DNA from: Rouxiella badensis
GTDB taxonomy: Bacteria > Pseudomonadota > Gammaproteobacteria > Enterobacterales > Enterobacteriaceae
Length of the DNA stretch: 64,000 bases
Reading direction: 5' to 3'
NCBI RefSeq assembly: GCF_002093665.1
Contig: NZ_MRWE01000014.1
Location: 1 to 64,000 of the forward strand
In this document: piece by piece, positions 29,120 to 40,767 of the stretch
Layout: each line of letters begins with the position of its first letter
How positions within the stretch are numbered: the stretch's first letter is position 1
Program-made: the position numbers and the translations under genes
Notes under the pieces: model-generated
What the model was told of the DNA's origin: nothing
The model's database searches: none
Seen by the model: the letters and a program-made list of their open reading frames with translations, nothing else

Positions 29120-30184
29120 ATGATGAAGTCAGAGACGATGTCTACAGGGAACGAACTCGCCGTTGATAATGAACTGGATATTCGCGGGCTGTGCCGTGCG
29201 CTGTGGCAGGGAAAACTGTGGATTATCGGTCTGGCGCTCGGGTTTGCCCTCGTCGCGGTACTGGTTTCACTGCTGATGAAGCAGGAGTGGAGCACCACCG
29301 CCGTCACTGACAAGCCTACTGTTAACAATCTGGCGTCATACTTCTCGCAGGAGCAGTTCCTGCGCAATCTCGATGCCAAAAACACCTTTACCCCGGCGGG
29401 CGATCAGGCCTCGATTTCCGATGACGCCTACGGTGAATTCGTGATGCAGCTGGCCGCCTACGATACCCGCCGGGATTTCTGGCTGCAAAACCCTTACTAC
29501 ATTCAACGCAAGACCGGCGAAAGCGGAGCCGATGCCGTGCTGCTCGACAAACTGATCGGTGCGATTCAGTTCACCGCGCGCGACGAGAAGAAGATGCCTA
29601 ACGACAGCGTAAAACTGACCGCTGAGACCGCCGCCGACGCCAACAAGCTGTTGCGTCAGTACGTCAGCTTCGCCAGCGCACGCGCTGCCCAGCATCTGTA
29701 TGACGAAATCGAAGGTGCCTGGGCCGCACGCACGCAGTCGATGAAGGCGCAGGTTAAACGTCAGGAAGAGGTAGCGACCGCCATTTATAACCGCGAACTG
29801 AACAACACCCAGCAAGCGTTGAAGATTGCCGAGCAGCAGAATATCGACCACAGCATGACCGACGCCACGCCGGACCGCCTGCCGGACTCCGAGATGTTCC
29901 TGTTGGGTACGCCGATGCTACAGGCGAAGTTAAAGCTGCTGCAGGCCTCAGGCCCGAGTTTTGATATCGATTACGATCAGAATAAAGCGATGTTGGCTAC
30001 GCTTAATGTTGGGCCCGTATTGAACGCCAAATTCCAGACATACCGCTACCTGCGCACGCCGGAAGAGCCGGTAAAACGCGACAGCCCGCGCCGCGTATTC
30101 CTGGCAATCATGTGGGGAGTTGTGGGGGGATTTATCGGTGCCGGTGTGGCGCTGGTCCGCCGTCGCGTAAAAACAGCAGAATAA
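29120..30184 (+). CDS. wzzE: ECA polysaccharide chain-length modulator WzzE
   Basis: This protein of about 354 residues has a Wzz domain, one membrane segment near residue 37 (LWIIGLALGFALVAVLV) and another at the C-terminus (IMWGVVGGFIGAGVALV), with a large periplasmic coiled-coil region between. It sets ECA chain length together with WzyE. The conserved segment ELPDSEMFLLG-like (RLPDSEMFLLGTPMLQAKL) is present. GGTGGGA precedes tandem ATGs at 29120 and 29123, and either may be used. Earlier or later starts are less likely. Confidence 0.93.
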   Translation: MMKSETMSTGNELAVDNELDIRGLCRALWQGKLWIIGLALGFALVAVLVSLLMKQEWSTTAVTDKPTVNNLASYFSQEQFLRNLDAKNTFTPAGDQASISDDAYGEFVMQLAAYDTRRDFWLQNPYYIQRKTGESGADAVLLDKLIGAIQFTARDEKKMPNDSVKLTAETAADANKLLRQYVSFASARAAQHLYDEIEGAWAARTQSMKAQVKRQEEVATAIYNRELNNTQQALKIAEQQNIDHSMTDATPDRLPDSEMFLLGTPMLQAKLKLLQASGPSFDIDYDQNKAMLATLNVGPVLNAKFQTYRYLRTPEEPVKRDSPRRVFLAIMWGVVGGFIGAGVALVRRRVKTAE

Positions 30185-30275
30185 AAAATAAAAAAAGATA
30201 GCGATGAATAATCGGGCGTCTTTGACGCGCCCGCTCCGCAGGAAAGCGCTGCGCCTATCAAAAGAGAGTGCCTCT

Positions 30276-31406
30276 GTGAAAGTATTAACGATTTTCGGTA
30301 CCAGGCCGGAAGCAATAAAAATGGCACCCCTGGTACATGCTTTGGCTCAGGATTATGCCTTTGATTCTAAAGTTTGTGTGACTGCCCAGCATCGTCAGAT
30401 GCTGGATCAGGTGTTAGGTCTTTTCTCCATCAAGCCGGATTACGATCTCGATATCATGAAACCGGGTCAGGACCTGACCGAAATCACCAGCCGCATTCTG
30501 CTGGGGCTCAAGCCGGTGCTTGAGGATTTTAAACCGGACGTCGTTCTGGTTCACGGCGATACCACAACCGCGCTGACTGCCAGTCTTGCCGCGTTTTATC
30601 AGCAGATCCCGATCGGTCACGTTGAGGCGGGTTTGCGCACCGGAGACATGCTTTCTCCGTGGCCGGAAGAGGGTAACCGTCGGTTGACCGGCCATCTGGC
30701 CAAGTGGCATTTTGCGCCGACCGCGCTGTCGCGTAGCAATCTCATGCGCGAAGGGATCGACGCACAGGATATTATTGTGACCGGCAACACGGTGATTGAT
30801 GCGCTGCTGTGGGTGCGTAATCTGCTCAATCAGTCTCCCGAACTCAGGGCGGATGTCGCAAGGCGCTACGATTTTATTAGCCCGCAAAAGAAACTGATTC
30901 TGGTCACTGGTCATCGACGCGAGAGCTTCGGTGACGGTTTTGAGCGTATTTGTAGCGCATTGGCCGAGATAGCCAGACAGCATGCCGATGCGCAAATACT
31001 CTATCCGGTGCACCTTAACCCGCAGGTTCGCGAGCCGGTTAATCGCATCCTGCAGGGTATCGATAACGTCATCTTGATTGAGCCGCAGGACTATCTGCCG
31101 TTCGTTTATCTGATGGACAGCGCCTATCTGATCCTTACCGATTCGGGGGGCATTCAGGAAGAGGCGCCGTCGTTGGGCAAGCCGGTATTAGTGATGCGTG
31201 AGACAACCGAGAGGCCCGAGGCCATCGAAGCAGGCACCGTTAAACTGGTCGGAACGCACACCGCGAGTATCGTCAGCGAAGTGTCCAACCTGCTGAACGA
31301 CGCCGATGCCTATCAACGCATGAGTCGGGCGCATAATCCTTATGGTGACGGCAGCGCCTGTGACCAAATTTTGGCGGCACTCAAGAAAACTCGAGAATTA
31401 CCATGA
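30276..31406 (+). CDS. wecB: UDP-N-acetylglucosamine 2-epimerase WecB
   Basis: This 376-residue non-hydrolysing epimerase makes UDP-ManNAc from UDP-GlcNAc for ECA. It has a GT-B fold with [14 protein letters not shown] at the N-terminus, [21 protein letters not shown] and [19 protein letters not shown]. The GTG start at 30276 has AAGAGAG upstream and gives exactly the E. coli length and N-terminus. A longer reading from 30204 adds an unconserved stretch. The stop overlaps wecC by four bases. Confidence 0.96.
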   Translation: MKVLTIFGTRPEAIKMAPLVHALAQDYAFDSKVCVTAQHRQMLDQVLGLFSIKPDYDLDIMKPGQDLTEITSRILLGLKPVLEDFKPDVVLVHGDTTTALTASLAAFYQQIPIGHVEAGLRTGDMLSPWPEEGNRRLTGHLAKWHFAPTALSRSNLMREGIDAQDIIVTGNTVIDALLWVRNLLNQSPELRADVARRYDFISPQKKLILVTGHRRESFGDGFERICSALAEIARQHADAQILYPVHLNPQVREPVNRILQGIDNVILIEPQDYLPFVYLMDSAYLILTDSGGIQEEAPSLGKPVLVMRETTERPEAIEAGTVKLVGTHTASIVSEVSNLLNDADAYQRMSRAHNPYGDGSACDQILAALKKTRELP

Positions 31407-32701
31407 CTCTAACAACCTTTCCGAGTGTGAATAAACACCGAGCCTTTGAAACCATCTCTGTCATCGGGCTGGGCTATATCGGGCTGCCGACGGCCGCCGC
31501 CTTCGCCTCGCGGCAAAAAAAGGTCATTGGTGTCGATATCAATCAGCGTGCGGTCGACATCATCAACCGCGGCGGCGTACATATTGTCGAGCCAGAGCTT
31601 GAAGAGCTGGTGAAAAAGGCGGTAGACGAGGGCTTTCTCGAGGCAGTGACCGCCCCACGGCCCGCTGACGCCTTCCTGATTGCCGTGCCGACGCCGTTCA
31701 AGGACGGGCATCAGCCGGATCTGGATTACGTCGAGCAGGCGGTCAATGCACTTGCGCCAGTGCTCAAGAAGGGCGACCTGATTATTCTCGAGTCGACCTC
31801 ACCGGTCGGAGCAACCGAGCAAATGGCGGACTGGCTCGCCGCGCTGCGCCCTGACCTGTGTTTTCCGCAGCAAGACGCGGCCGCGCCCGATGTGAATATT
31901 GCCTACTGCCCAGAGCGGGTGCTGCCGGGCAAGGTCATGGTTGAGCTCATTAAAAATGACCGCGTGATTGGCGGTATGACCCGCGAGTGTTCGGCGCGTG
32001 CCAGCGAGCTCTATAATATCTTTCTGTTGGGCGAATGCGTGGTCACTAATAGCCGCACCGCCGAGATGTGCAAGCTGACCGAAAACAGTTTCCGCGACGT
32101 GAACATCGCGTTTGCCAATGAGCTTTCGCTGATTTGTGACGTGCAGGGCATCAACGTCTGGGAGCTTATCCGTCTGGCGAACCGTCATCCGCGGGTCAAC
32201 ATTCTGCAACCCGGTCCCGGCGTGGGTGGGCACTGTATCGCTGTCGATCCGTGGTTTATCGTTTCTCAGCATCCTTCTCTTGCGCGGCTTATTCATACCG
32301 CCCGCGTGGTCAACGATGCTAAGCCTTTCTGGGTGGTCGACAAGGTGAAAGCAGCGGTCGCCGACTGTCTCGCCTCAACCGGTCTGCGTGCCGCCGAGGT
32401 GAAGATTGCCTGCTTCGGGCTGGCGTTTAAACCGAACATCGACGACCTGCGTGAAAGCCCTGCGGTTCATGTCGCCGAGCTGATTGCCGACTGGCATGCA
32501 GGAGAAACCTGGGTGGTGGAGCCGAACGTGCCCCATCTGCCGCCAGCGCTTGAGAACAAGGTTAAGCTCCAGTCGTTAGAGTTCGCGCTGCAACAGGCCG
32601 ACGTGCTGGTGATGCTGGTCGACCATGCGGTGTTTAAGCTCATCCCCGGCCAGCAGATCAAGCAAGACTGGATAGTCGATACCAAAGGCGTATGGCGTTA
32701 A
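31403..32701 (+). CDS. wecC: UDP-N-acetyl-D-mannosamine dehydrogenase WecC
   Basis: This 432-residue NAD-dependent enzyme oxidises UDP-ManNAc to UDP-ManNAcA, the second ECA sugar. The Rossmann motif [18 protein letters not shown] lies near residue 18, the catalytic Cys is in [14 protein letters not shown], and the C-terminal UDP-binding domain follows. It starts with the ATGA overlap with wecB and is slightly longer at the N-terminus than the E. coli enzyme (420). The next gene is wecD. The rffG and rffH genes that follow wecC in E. coli are missing here. Confidence 0.96.
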   Translation: MTLTTFPSVNKHRAFETISVIGLGYIGLPTAAAFASRQKKVIGVDINQRAVDIINRGGVHIVEPELEELVKKAVDEGFLEAVTAPRPADAFLIAVPTPFKDGHQPDLDYVEQAVNALAPVLKKGDLIILESTSPVGATEQMADWLAALRPDLCFPQQDAAAPDVNIAYCPERVLPGKVMVELIKNDRVIGGMTRECSARASELYNIFLLGECVVTNSRTAEMCKLTENSFRDVNIAFANELSLICDVQGINVWELIRLANRHPRVNILQPGPGVGGHCIAVDPWFIVSQHPSLARLIHTARVVNDAKPFWVVDKVKAAVADCLASTGLRAAEVKIACFGLAFKPNIDDLRESPAVHVAELIADWHAGETWVVEPNVPHLPPALENKVKLQSLEFALQQADVLVMLVDHAVFKLIPGQQIKQDWIVDTKGVWR

Positions 32702-32758
32702 GCCAGCCTTAAGCGAAACGTGTAATGGTGAACTCTGGCCGATGGCATGAGGTTCCAA

Positions 32759-33466
32759 ATGAACGATAATCATATCCGCGGACGACTTGACTATTTGCAG
32801 TGGGAAAGTGATTTTTTCTTCAGGCCGAGCGCTAAACTGACGCTGGATTCGGCGGGGGAGAAGCTGACGCGCGAGGCGCTAAGCGCTTATCCACTGGTTC
32901 AGGTCAAGGTCCCGGCAGACGAAAGTGATATTCTCGAGACGCTTTATCGCCTGGGATTTCGTATGGTTGAAGGGGAGATCGATTTCTCGCTCAACCTTCT
33001 CGACGGTGAAGCGTTTCCCTGTGAATATCAGGTTGCCAGCGAGGCAGATATCCTGCGGGTGAGCCAGCTGGCCGCCGGTGCGTTTCAGCTGAGCCGCTTT
33101 CGCGCGCCCTGGTATGAGCCCGATGACTCGGGACGGTTCTATGCCCTGTGGGCCGAAAAAGCCATTCTAGGTACCTTTGATACCCACTGCCTGACGCTGC
33201 TCGCCGATGACGGCCAGCTGCTGGGTTTCGTCACGCTAAGGACTCTCGAACCCGGCGTGGCGCGGATAGGCCTGCTGGCCGTGCAGCCGCAGGTGACCGG
33301 TCGAGGTATCGGTAAGCGTTTAATGCACGCCGCTAAACACTGGTGTCTGGCGCAGGGTGTAACGCAGCTCAGGGTCGCCACTCAAACGGGAAATATTGCC
33401 GCATTAAACCTCTATCGCGCCAGCGGCGGTGTTCTTTCTCATTCAGCCTATTGGTTGTACAGGTAA
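32759..33466 (+). CDS. wecD: dTDP-4-amino-4,6-dideoxygalactose N-acetyltransferase WecD
   Basis: This 235-residue GNAT acetyltransferase (RffC) makes dTDP-Fuc4NAc, the third ECA sugar. The acetyl-CoA motif is around IGLLAVQPQVTGRGIGKRLM, and SRFRAPWYEPDDSGRFYALW and the C-terminal YRASGGVLSHSAYWLYR are conserved. The ATG at 32759 has a GAGG site six bases upstream. It lies 57 bp after wecC, where E. coli has rffG and rffH, and four bases before wecE. Confidence 0.92.
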   Translation: MNDNHIRGRLDYLQWESDFFFRPSAKLTLDSAGEKLTREALSAYPLVQVKVPADESDILETLYRLGFRMVEGEIDFSLNLLDGEAFPCEYQVASEADILRVSQLAAGAFQLSRFRAPWYEPDDSGRFYALWAEKAILGTFDTHCLTLLADDGQLLGFVTLRTLEPGVARIGLLAVQPQVTGRGIGKRLMHAAKHWCLAQGVTQLRVATQTGNIAALNLYRASGGVLSHSAYWLYR

Positions 33467-33470
33467 TTTT

Positions 33471-34601
33471 ATGATCCCATTTAACTCGCCGCCTATCGTC
33501 GGTACCGAGCTGGACTACATGCAGGCCGCGATGGGCAGTGGCAAACTCTGCGGCGACGGCGGTTTCACTCGTCGCTGCCAGCAGTGGTTCGAGAAAAACT
33601 TCCGCAGCAGGAAGGTGTTACTGACGCCATCCTGCACCGCCTCTCTGGAGATGGCCGCTATCCTGTTGGACATCAAGCCCGGCGACGAAGTTATCATGCC
33701 TAGCTATACTTTTGTCTCGACCGCCAACGCCTTTGTGCTGCGCGGTGCACGCATCGTGTTCGTCGATATCCGCCCTGACACCATGAACATCGATGAGACG
33801 CTGATTGAGGCGGCCATTACCGACAAAACGCGGGCCATTGTGCCCGTACACTATGCCGGCGTGGCCTGCGAGATGGACACCATCATGGCGCTGGCCGAGA
33901 AACACGGTCTTTTCGTCGTCGAAGATGCGGCGCAGGGCGTGATGTCGACCTATAAAGGCCGCGCGCTTGGCACCCTCGGCCATATTGGTTGTTTCAGCTT
34001 CCATGAGACAAAAAACTACACCGCCGGGGGCGAAGGGGGCGCGACCCTGATTAACAGTCCTGAGCTGGTGGAACGAGCCGAGATAATTCGTGAGAAAGGC
34101 ACCAACCGTAGCCAGTTCTTCCGTGGACAGGTCGATAAATATACCTGGCGCGACATCGGTTCCAGCTATCTGATGGCAGATTTGCAGGCCGCCTATCTGT
34201 GGGCACAGCTTGAGGTGGCGCAGGAGATTAACAAGCATCGCCTCGAGCTGTGGAAACACTATTATCGGGCGTTGAAACCGTTGCAGGACAGTGGCCAGCT
34301 GGTGTTGCCGACGCTAGCGCCGCACTGTGCCCACAACGCGCATATGTTCTACATCAAGCTCAAGGATACGGAACAACGTGACGCCTTTATCGCCTATATG
34401 AAAGAGGCGGAGATCCTCACCGTTTTCCACTACATCCCTCTGCACTCCTCGACGGCAGGAGAAAAGTTCGGGTATTTCCACGGTGAAGACGTCTTCACCA
34501 CCGAGGAAAGCGCCAAACTGGTTCGTCTGCCGCTGTTTTACAATATGAGCAATGTGATGCAAAAAACGGTGATTTCTACCCTGCTGAGCTTCTTCGCCTG
34601 A
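33471..34601 (+). CDS. wecE: dTDP-4-amino-4,6-dideoxygalactose transaminase WecE
   Basis: This 376-residue DegT/DnrJ/EryC1 family PLP aminotransferase (RffA) converts dTDP-4-keto-6-deoxyglucose to dTDP-4-amino-4,6-dideoxygalactose. The PLP lysine is in FHETKNYTAGGEGGA. The start at 33471 matches the E. coli N-terminus MIPFNxPPxVGTELDYMQ. Its substrate is normally made by RffH and RffG, which this cluster lacks, so it must come from rmlA/rmlB-type genes outside the window. Confidence 0.96.
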   Translation: MIPFNSPPIVGTELDYMQAAMGSGKLCGDGGFTRRCQQWFEKNFRSRKVLLTPSCTASLEMAAILLDIKPGDEVIMPSYTFVSTANAFVLRGARIVFVDIRPDTMNIDETLIEAAITDKTRAIVPVHYAGVACEMDTIMALAEKHGLFVVEDAAQGVMSTYKGRALGTLGHIGCFSFHETKNYTAGGEGGATLINSPELVERAEIIREKGTNRSQFFRGQVDKYTWRDIGSSYLMADLQAAYLWAQLEVAQEINKHRLELWKHYYRALKPLQDSGQLVLPTLAPHCAHNAHMFYIKLKDTEQRDAFIAYMKEAEILTVFHYIPLHSSTAGEKFGYFHGEDVFTTEESAKLVRLPLFYNMSNVMQKTVISTLLSFFA

Positions 34602-34602
34602 T

Positions 34603-35853
34603 ATGTCTCTCGCTAAAGCCTCTATTTGGACCGCCGGTTCGACGCTGATTAAAATCGGTGCCGGTCTGGTGGTCATCAAACTGCTTGCCGTCGCCTTTGG
34701 GCCGAGCGGCGTGGGACAAGCGGGGAACTTTCGTCAGCTGATTACCGTATTAGGCGTACTCTCCGGGGCCGGGATATTCAACGGCGTCACCAAGTATGTT
34801 GCTGAAAATCATCAGCATCCCGACAGGCTGAAAGCGGTGCTGGGGACTGCTTCGACCCTGATTCTCAGTTTCTCGACCCTGCTGGCGCTGGTGTTTCTGT
34901 TCGCCGCCGAGCCAATAAGCGTGGCGCTGTTCGGCCACGGCGAATACCAGTCGGTGGTGCGGGCGGTGGCGTTAATCCAGATGGGCATTGCCTATGCCAA
35001 CCTGTTTCAGGCTATTTTAAAGGGCTATCGTGACGCGCAGGGTAACGCGCTGACGGTCATCGCCGGTAGCCTTATTGGCCTGCTGGCCTACTGGATTTGT
35101 TTCACAGTGGGCGGATATCGCGGGGCGCTGATGGGTTTCGCGCTGGTTCCGGCGCTGGTGGTGTTGCCCGCTGCCGCGATGCTGTTGCGCCGCCGCACGT
35201 TTGCGCTTAACTTTTTAACACCGAGCTGGGACCGCGAGCTGGCGCGTCATTTCGGCAAGTTTACCCTGATGGCGTTGATGACTTCGGTCACGCTGCCGGT
35301 CGCCTATGTCATGATGCGTAACCTGCTGGCGGAACGCGATGGATGGCAGGCGGTGGGGATTTGGCAGGGCGTGAGCAGTATTTCAGATGCCTACCTGCAG
35401 TTCATCACTGCCTCATTTAGCGTCTATCTTTTGCCGACGCTGGCGAGACTGACTGATAAAGAAGAGATAGCCAAAGAAATCATCAAGGCGCTGAAGTTTG
35501 TGATGCCGGTGGTGGCCGCGGCCAGCTTTACCGTCTGGCTGCTGCGTGATTTTGCTATCTGGCTGCTGTTCTCACATCAGTTCAGCGCGATGCGCGACCT
35601 CTTCGCCTGGCAGCTGGTGGGGGACGTATTAAAAGTCAGCGCCTATATCTTCGGGTATCTGGTGATTGCCAAGGCATCGCTGCGCTTTTATCTGCTCACA
35701 GAGGTTAGTCAGTTTTTACTACTGACGCTGTTTTCCCATTGGCTGATCCCAATACATGGCGCACTGGGTGCCGCGCAGGCTTATATGGCGACCTACATTC
35801 TCTATTTTGCGCTGTGTTGTACCTTTTTTGTTATCTATCGTAGACGAGCATGA
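34603..35853 (+). CDS. wzxE: Lipid III flippase WzxE
   Basis: This 416-residue MOP-superfamily flippase with about twelve membrane segments moves the completed ECA trisaccharide on undecaprenyl-PP (lipid III) across the inner membrane. It opens with [20 protein letters not shown]. It starts one base after the wecE stop, and its stop overlaps wecF by four bases, so the whole block is coupled. Confidence 0.94.
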   Translation: MSLAKASIWTAGSTLIKIGAGLVVIKLLAVAFGPSGVGQAGNFRQLITVLGVLSGAGIFNGVTKYVAENHQHPDRLKAVLGTASTLILSFSTLLALVFLFAAEPISVALFGHGEYQSVVRAVALIQMGIAYANLFQAILKGYRDAQGNALTVIAGSLIGLLAYWICFTVGGYRGALMGFALVPALVVLPAAAMLLRRRTFALNFLTPSWDRELARHFGKFTLMALMTSVTLPVAYVMMRNLLAERDGWQAVGIWQGVSSISDAYLQFITASFSVYLLPTLARLTDKEEIAKEIIKALKFVMPVVAAASFTVWLLRDFAIWLLFSHQFSAMRDLFAWQLVGDVLKVSAYIFGYLVIAKASLRFYLLTEVSQFLLLTLFSHWLIPIHGALGAAQAYMATYILYFALCCTFFVIYRRRA

Positions 35854-36935
35854 CAACGCTGATTCACGTTTTGGGATCTGATATCCCGCACCATAATTCG
35901 ACCCTGCTGCACTTCTTTAACGACGTGCTGGTTCCCCGTGTGCCGCGCGAAAGTGTGCGAAACTTCATGGTGGTAAGCCGTGACCCTGCCTTGCTGCCGG
36001 TTTTTGAACACCTTGATATTCAGACGCTGAGCGACAAGAAGTCATTGGCGCAGGCGGTGATAGCCAGAGCGCAGGCCGACAGAAACTGCCGCTTCTTTTT
36101 CCACGGCCAGTTTAATCCCGGCATTTGGCTCGCCCTGCTGAGCGGAAAAATCAAGGCGCGTCAGGTGTTGTGGCACGTTTGGGGTGCCGACCTCTATGAA
36201 ACCTCGGGCAGCTTAAAGTTTAGAATGTTTTATTTGCTGCGCCGCCTGGCACAGGGCCGCGTTGGCCACGTTTTTGCTACTCGCGGCGATTTAGCCTATT
36301 ACCGCCATCGTCATCCGCGCGTCGCGTCATCGCTGCTCTATTTTCCGACCCGCATGGACCCCTCGTTGACGTTGGCCGCCGATGCGCCGCCTCCTGAAGG
36401 CATGCCTCGCGTACTGGTCGGCAATTCCGGTGACCCAAGCAACCTGCACATCGAGGCGCTTCACGCGCTGCATAAAGCGTGGGGAGCGGGTATCAAGGTG
36501 GTGATTCCAATGGGGTATCCGGCAAATAATCAGCCGTATATTGAGCAGGTACGCCGTGAGGCGCTCGCGCTTTTCCCGGCGGAAAACGTCGAGTTGCTCA
36601 CCGAATCGATGGCCTTTGATGACTACCTGCAAATGCTCAAAGATTGCTCGCTGGGCTATTTTATTTTTGAAAGGCAGCAGGGGATCGGCACGCTTTGCCT
36701 GCTCATCCAGTTCGGTGTGCCCTTCGTGCTGAGCCGCAAGAATCCGTTTTGGCGCGACATGGCGAGTGAAAATCTGCCGGTGCTGTTTTATGGCGATCCG
36801 CTCGACGCCGCCACTCTGGCCGAGGCGCGCCGTCAACTGCTGGCCACCGATCGCCAGAAGATTCAATTTTTTAGCCCCAACTATATCGAGGGCTGGGTGC
36901 AGGCACTGGAAATAGCCACAGGAGTGGCATCATGA
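35850..36935 (+). CDS. wecF: TDP-Fuc4NAc:lipid II Fuc4NAc transferase WecF
   Basis: This 361-residue glycosyltransferase family 56 enzyme (RffT) adds Fuc4NAc to lipid II to form lipid III. Conserved parts are [30 protein letters not shown] and [20 protein letters not shown]. It overlaps both wzxE and wzyE by four bases (ATGA), so the three are translationally coupled. It acts at the cytoplasmic face of the membrane. Confidence 0.95.
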   Translation: MTTLIHVLGSDIPHHNSTLLHFFNDVLVPRVPRESVRNFMVVSRDPALLPVFEHLDIQTLSDKKSLAQAVIARAQADRNCRFFFHGQFNPGIWLALLSGKIKARQVLWHVWGADLYETSGSLKFRMFYLLRRLAQGRVGHVFATRGDLAYYRHRHPRVASSLLYFPTRMDPSLTLAADAPPPEGMPRVLVGNSGDPSNLHIEALHALHKAWGAGIKVVIPMGYPANNQPYIEQVRREALALFPAENVELLTESMAFDDYLQMLKDCSLGYFIFERQQGIGTLCLLIQFGVPFVLSRKNPFWRDMASENLPVLFYGDPLDAATLAEARRQLLATDRQKIQFFSPNYIEGWVQALEIATGVAS

Positions 36936-38311
36936 CGCTGGCGCAGTTGGGCGGCCTGAGCGTCGTCTATGCTTTATCCCTGTTGTTTATTCTGACGCTG
37001 ACCTATCTCGAGTTCCGCCGGGTTCGGTTCAGCTTTAATCTGTTCTTTTCCGTGCTTTATCTGCTGACCTTCTACTTTGGTTTTCCGCTCACCTGCCTGC
37101 TGGTGTTCCAGTTTGATACCGAGGTGGTGCCGGTGGCGTATCTGCTGCAGGCGATGCTGTCTGCGACCTGCTTCTATGCGCTCTACTATGTGGTGTACAA
37201 GACGCGGCTGCGCAAGGCGCGTGCGGGTCCGGGCCGCGAGGTGTTTGGCATCAACCGCGTCGAGGCGCATCTCACCTGGATAATCATGGCGCTGGTCGCC
37301 ATCGTCACGCTAGGCATCTTCTTCGCCCACAACGGTTTCCTGTTGTTCAAGCTGACGTCTTACAGCCAGATCTTCTCGAGCAACGTATCGGGCGTCGCGC
37401 TCAAGCGCTTCTTCTACTTCTTTATTCCCGCGATGCTGGTGGTCTATTTTCTTAAGCAGAACAGCCGTAACTGGCTGTTATTCCTGGTGACTACCTTTGC
37501 CTTTGGTTTGTTGACCTACTTGGTAGTGGGCGGCACGCGTGCCAATATCATCATCGCGCTGGCTCTGTTCTTATTCATCGGCATTATTCGCGGCTGGATA
37601 ACGCTGTGGATGCTGCTGCTGGCCGGTATTATGTCGGTGGTCGGCATGTTCTGGTTGGCGTTGAAGCGTTACAACCTCGACGTCAGCGGTCCGGAAGCGT
37701 TTTATACCTTCCTCTATCTGACCCGCGATACCTTCTCGCCGTGGGAGAATCTTGCGCTGCTGCTGCAAAACTACGACAAGATTCATTTCCAGGGGCTGAT
37801 GCCGATTATCCGCGACTTCTACGTTTTCATCCCGAGTTGGCTGTGGCCGGGCAGGCCCTCAGCGGTCATGAATACCGCCAACTATTTCACCTGGGACGTG
37901 TTGAAAAACCATTCCGGGCTGGCGATTTCTCCGACGCTGATAGGCTCCTTGGTAGTGATGGGCGGCGCGAGCTTTATCCCACTCGGTGCGGTGGCGGTAG
38001 GGCTGATTATCAAATGGTTTGACTGGCTTTACGCTCTCGGCAAAAACGCCGCCAATCCTTATAAGGCCGCCATCCTGCAGAGCTTCTGTTTTGGTGCGGT
38101 ATTCAATATGATCGTGCTGGCGCGCGAAGGTGTGGACTCGTTCTTCTCGCGGGTGATCTTTTTTGCCTTGGTGTTTGGCCTGTGCCTGATTGCCGCCAAG
38201 CTGTTGTACTGGCTGTTTGACGTGGCCGGATTGATAAAAGTGCGCACGCGGCGTTTCACCCACGTTGACCCCGTCGCGGTGGCTGAGCCGTACCTGCGCG
38301 ATAAAGGATAA
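36932..38311 (+). CDS. wzyE: ECA polymerase WzyE
   Basis: This 459-residue polytopic membrane protein with about eleven hydrophobic segments polymerises flipped ECA repeat units in the periplasm. The [20 protein letters not shown] region and the periplasmic loop near [21 protein letters not shown] are conserved. Its stop overlaps the start of wecG (TAATG). It works with WzzE, which sets chain length. Confidence 0.94.
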   Translation: MTLAQLGGLSVVYALSLLFILTLTYLEFRRVRFSFNLFFSVLYLLTFYFGFPLTCLLVFQFDTEVVPVAYLLQAMLSATCFYALYYVVYKTRLRKARAGPGREVFGINRVEAHLTWIIMALVAIVTLGIFFAHNGFLLFKLTSYSQIFSSNVSGVALKRFFYFFIPAMLVVYFLKQNSRNWLLFLVTTFAFGLLTYLVVGGTRANIIIALALFLFIGIIRGWITLWMLLLAGIMSVVGMFWLALKRYNLDVSGPEAFYTFLYLTRDTFSPWENLALLLQNYDKIHFQGLMPIIRDFYVFIPSWLWPGRPSAVMNTANYFTWDVLKNHSGLAISPTLIGSLVVMGGASFIPLGAVAVGLIIKWFDWLYALGKNAANPYKAAILQSFCFGAVFNMIVLAREGVDSFFSRVIFFALVFGLCLIAAKLLYWLFDVAGLIKVRTRRFTHVDPVAVAEPYLRDKG

Positions 38312-39063
38312 TGATGGATTCGACTTCTGCTCCGCTCTCTATTCCCCGCTACAGCATTCGTGGCATCGATCTGTGGGGATTTCGCAACATGGACCAGTTT
38401 GGCGATTACCTGCTCTCCGAAGAGGGGGTTAAGGTCGGCACGCTGGTTGCCATCAACGCCGAAAAAGTGCTGACCGCCGAGCGCGACGCCCAGCTGCGCG
38501 CGCTCATCAAAGAGGCAGACTATAAATATGCCGACGGCATCAGCATCGTTAAGTCCATTCGCCGCAAATATCCCGAGGCGCAGGTTGAGCGCGTCGCGGG
38601 GGCAGACCTGTGGGAGGCGGTGATGGAGCGCGCCGGAAGACTGGGTACGCCGGTCTTTCTGATCGGTGGCCGCGAAGACGTTTTAGCAAAAACCGCAGAC
38701 AAACTGCGCACGCGCTGGAACGTGAATATTGTTGGCAGCCAGAACGGTTTTTTCACCCCCGCCGATCGCGACGCGCTGTTTGCCCGTGTTAAATCCAGCG
38801 GCGCGAAGGTGGTGACGGTGGCCATGGGGTCGCCGCGGCAGGAAATCCTGATGCGCGACTGCCGTATAGTGTATCCCGATGCGCTCTATATGGGCGTCGG
38901 GGGGACCTACGACGTATTTATCGGCGCGGTGAAACGTGCGCCGAAGGCCTGGCAGAAACTCGGACTGGAATGGTTGTATCGCCTGCTCAAGCAGCCGAGC
39001 CGCCTGCCGCGTCAGCTCAGGCTGCTTAAATATTTGTTTTATTTCATCACCCGCCGCCTGTAA
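38311..39063 (+). CDS. wecG: UDP-ManNAcA:lipid I ManNAcA transferase WecG
   Basis: This 250-residue glycosyltransferase family 26 (WecG/TagA/CpsF) enzyme adds ManNAcA to GlcNAc-PP-undecaprenol. The diagnostic region is [12 protein letters not shown] and [19 protein letters not shown], and [12 protein letters not shown] and [12 protein letters not shown] are also conserved. It is the last gene of the ECA cluster and starts inside the wzyE stop. A hairpin follows it. Confidence 0.95.
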   Translation: MMDSTSAPLSIPRYSIRGIDLWGFRNMDQFGDYLLSEEGVKVGTLVAINAEKVLTAERDAQLRALIKEADYKYADGISIVKSIRRKYPEAQVERVAGADLWEAVMERAGRLGTPVFLIGGREDVLAKTADKLRTRWNVNIVGSQNGFFTPADRDALFARVKSSGAKVVTVAMGSPRQEILMRDCRIVYPDALYMGVGGTYDVFIGAVKRAPKAWQKLGLEWLYRLLKQPSRLPRQLRLLKYLFYFITRRL

Positions 39064-39072
39064 GTCACGCCC

Positions 39073-39102
39073 TGATGGCCCGCGATTTCGTTTGGGCCAT
39101 CA
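39073..39102 (+). terminator. Hairpin at the end of the ECA cluster
   Basis: TGATGGCCC pairs perfectly with GGGCCATCA across a 12-base loop. Only scattered T residues follow, so it may protect the 3' end or terminate weakly rather than act as a strong intrinsic terminator. Confidence 0.55.
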
Positions 39103-39290
39103 CAATTTGCCTTTGCCCTCCCGCCGAAATTTCGAACTGCTCCGCTATTTTGTCTATTCCCGTTTGCAACTGACTGCAAAATACGGAACCATACCGCCGT
39201 TTTATCTGCCCTGACCTTGGGAAACAACAATAATATTCCGGCAAACCCGGAAAAAAGAACAAACACAACATATTGAGAATCAGAGGACTT

Positions 39291-40664
39291 ATGGCGAGTA
39301 GCGAAGAGAAAAAGGGGCTCCACCGAGGGTTGGAGGCGCGCCACATTGAGTTGATAGCTTTGGGCGGAACTATCGGGGTCGGACTATTCATGGGGGCGGC
39401 AAGTACGCTCAAATGGGCGGGGCCCTCCGTTTTGCTGGCGTATATTCTGGCCGGCGTTTTTGTGTTTTTCATCATGCGTTCAATGGGCGAGATGCTGCAT
39501 CTCGAACCGGTGGCGGGATCCTTTGCCGTTTATGCCCATAAGTATCTGGGACCTTATTTCGGCTATCTGACCGCATGGAGCTATTGGTTCATGTGGATAG
39601 CGGTGGGGATATCGGAAATCACCGCCATCGGCGTCTATGCCCAATACTGGTTCCCGGAATTGCCCCAGTGGATACCGGCGCTGGCGGCCGTCGCCATTGT
39701 CGCCGCAGCCAACCTGGCCGCAGTAAAGCTGTATGGCGAGATGGAATTCTGGTTTGCGCTGATTAAGATAACTACCATCATTGTGATGATTGTTGTGGGT
39801 CTGGCGGTGATCTTCTTCGGTTTCGGAAATCATGGGCAGGCTATTGGCTTTGATAACCTGACCGTGCACGGCGGCTTCTTTGCCGGGGGCTGGAAGGGCT
39901 TCCTGTTTGCACTTTGTATCGTCGTCGCGTCTTATCAGGGCGTCGAGCTGGTCGGGATTACCGCCGGTGAAGCCAAGAATCCGCAGGTTACGCTGAAGCG
40001 TGCTATCAATAATATTCTTTGGCGTATCCTGATTTTCTACGTCGGTGCGATTTTCGTCATCATTACTATCTTCCCATGGAATGAGATGGGCACCCACGGC
40101 AGCCCGTTCGTGTTGACCTTCGCCAAAGTGGGCATCACTGCCGCCGCCGGTATTATCAACTTTGTGGTGCTGACCGCTGCGCTCTCGGGCTGTAACAGCG
40201 GCATGTACAGCTGTGGACGTATGCTCTACGCGCTGTCGCAAAATCGTCAGCTGCCTGCATTCTTGTCAAAAGTGTCGGCCAGCGGTGTGCCGGTGTACGG
40301 TATTGCGGTAACGATTCTGTGCCTGCTTGTAGGCTCGTGCCTGAACTACCTTATCCCTAACCCTGAGCAGGTTTTTGTTTATGTCTACAGCGCAAGCGTG
40401 CTGCCGGGCATGGTGCCGTGGTTTGTGGTGCTGGTAAGCCAGCTGCGTTTCCGTGAGGCGCATCGCGCCGCGCTGAAGAATCACCCGTTCAAGTCGATTA
40501 TGTTCCCTTATACCAACTATCTGACGCTGGCATTCCTGTTTTGTGTGCTGGTGGGCATGGCAATTAACCCGGATACGCGCGTTTCTTTGCTTGTTGGCGG
40601 GATTTTTATTGCCGCTGTGTCACTTATTTATCTCGCGCTGGGGATGAATCGCCGTAGTCATTAA
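39291..40664 (+). CDS. yifK: Amino acid permease YifK (threonine/serine transporter)
   Basis: This 457-residue APC-family permease has twelve predicted segments. It is very similar to E. coli YifK ([23 protein letters not shown]-type [15 protein letters not shown]), which imports threonine and serine. The ATG at 39291 has AGAGGA upstream. A reading from 39273 lacks support. It lies between wecG and the argX tRNA operon, as in E. coli. Confidence 0.94.
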   Translation: MASSEEKKGLHRGLEARHIELIALGGTIGVGLFMGAASTLKWAGPSVLLAYILAGVFVFFIMRSMGEMLHLEPVAGSFAVYAHKYLGPYFGYLTAWSYWFMWIAVGISEITAIGVYAQYWFPELPQWIPALAAVAIVAAANLAAVKLYGEMEFWFALIKITTIIVMIVVGLAVIFFGFGNHGQAIGFDNLTVHGGFFAGGWKGFLFALCIVVASYQGVELVGITAGEAKNPQVTLKRAINNILWRILIFYVGAIFVIITIFPWNEMGTHGSPFVLTFAKVGITAAAGIINFVVLTAALSGCNSGMYSCGRMLYALSQNRQLPAFLSKVSASGVPVYGIAVTILCLLVGSCLNYLIPNPEQVFVYVYSASVLPGMVPWFVVLVSQLRFREAHRAALKNHPFKSIMFPYTNYLTLAFLFCVLVGMAINPDTRVSLLVGGIFIAAVSLIYLALGMNRRSH

Positions 40665-40767
40665 GGGTCTTAAAGGGTGAAAAGTACGGGTGGGGACCCT
40701 GAAATGCTTACTTTTAGTGCGTAATGGACAATTCGTAATCAAACGAAACTTTTTCAAAAAAAAGCAC

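Noticed and set aside
39480-40241. 253-codon frame opposite yifK
   Set aside because: It is antisense to conserved membrane helices. Its composition (His, Asp, Asn, Gln rich) is that of reversed hydrophobic codons.
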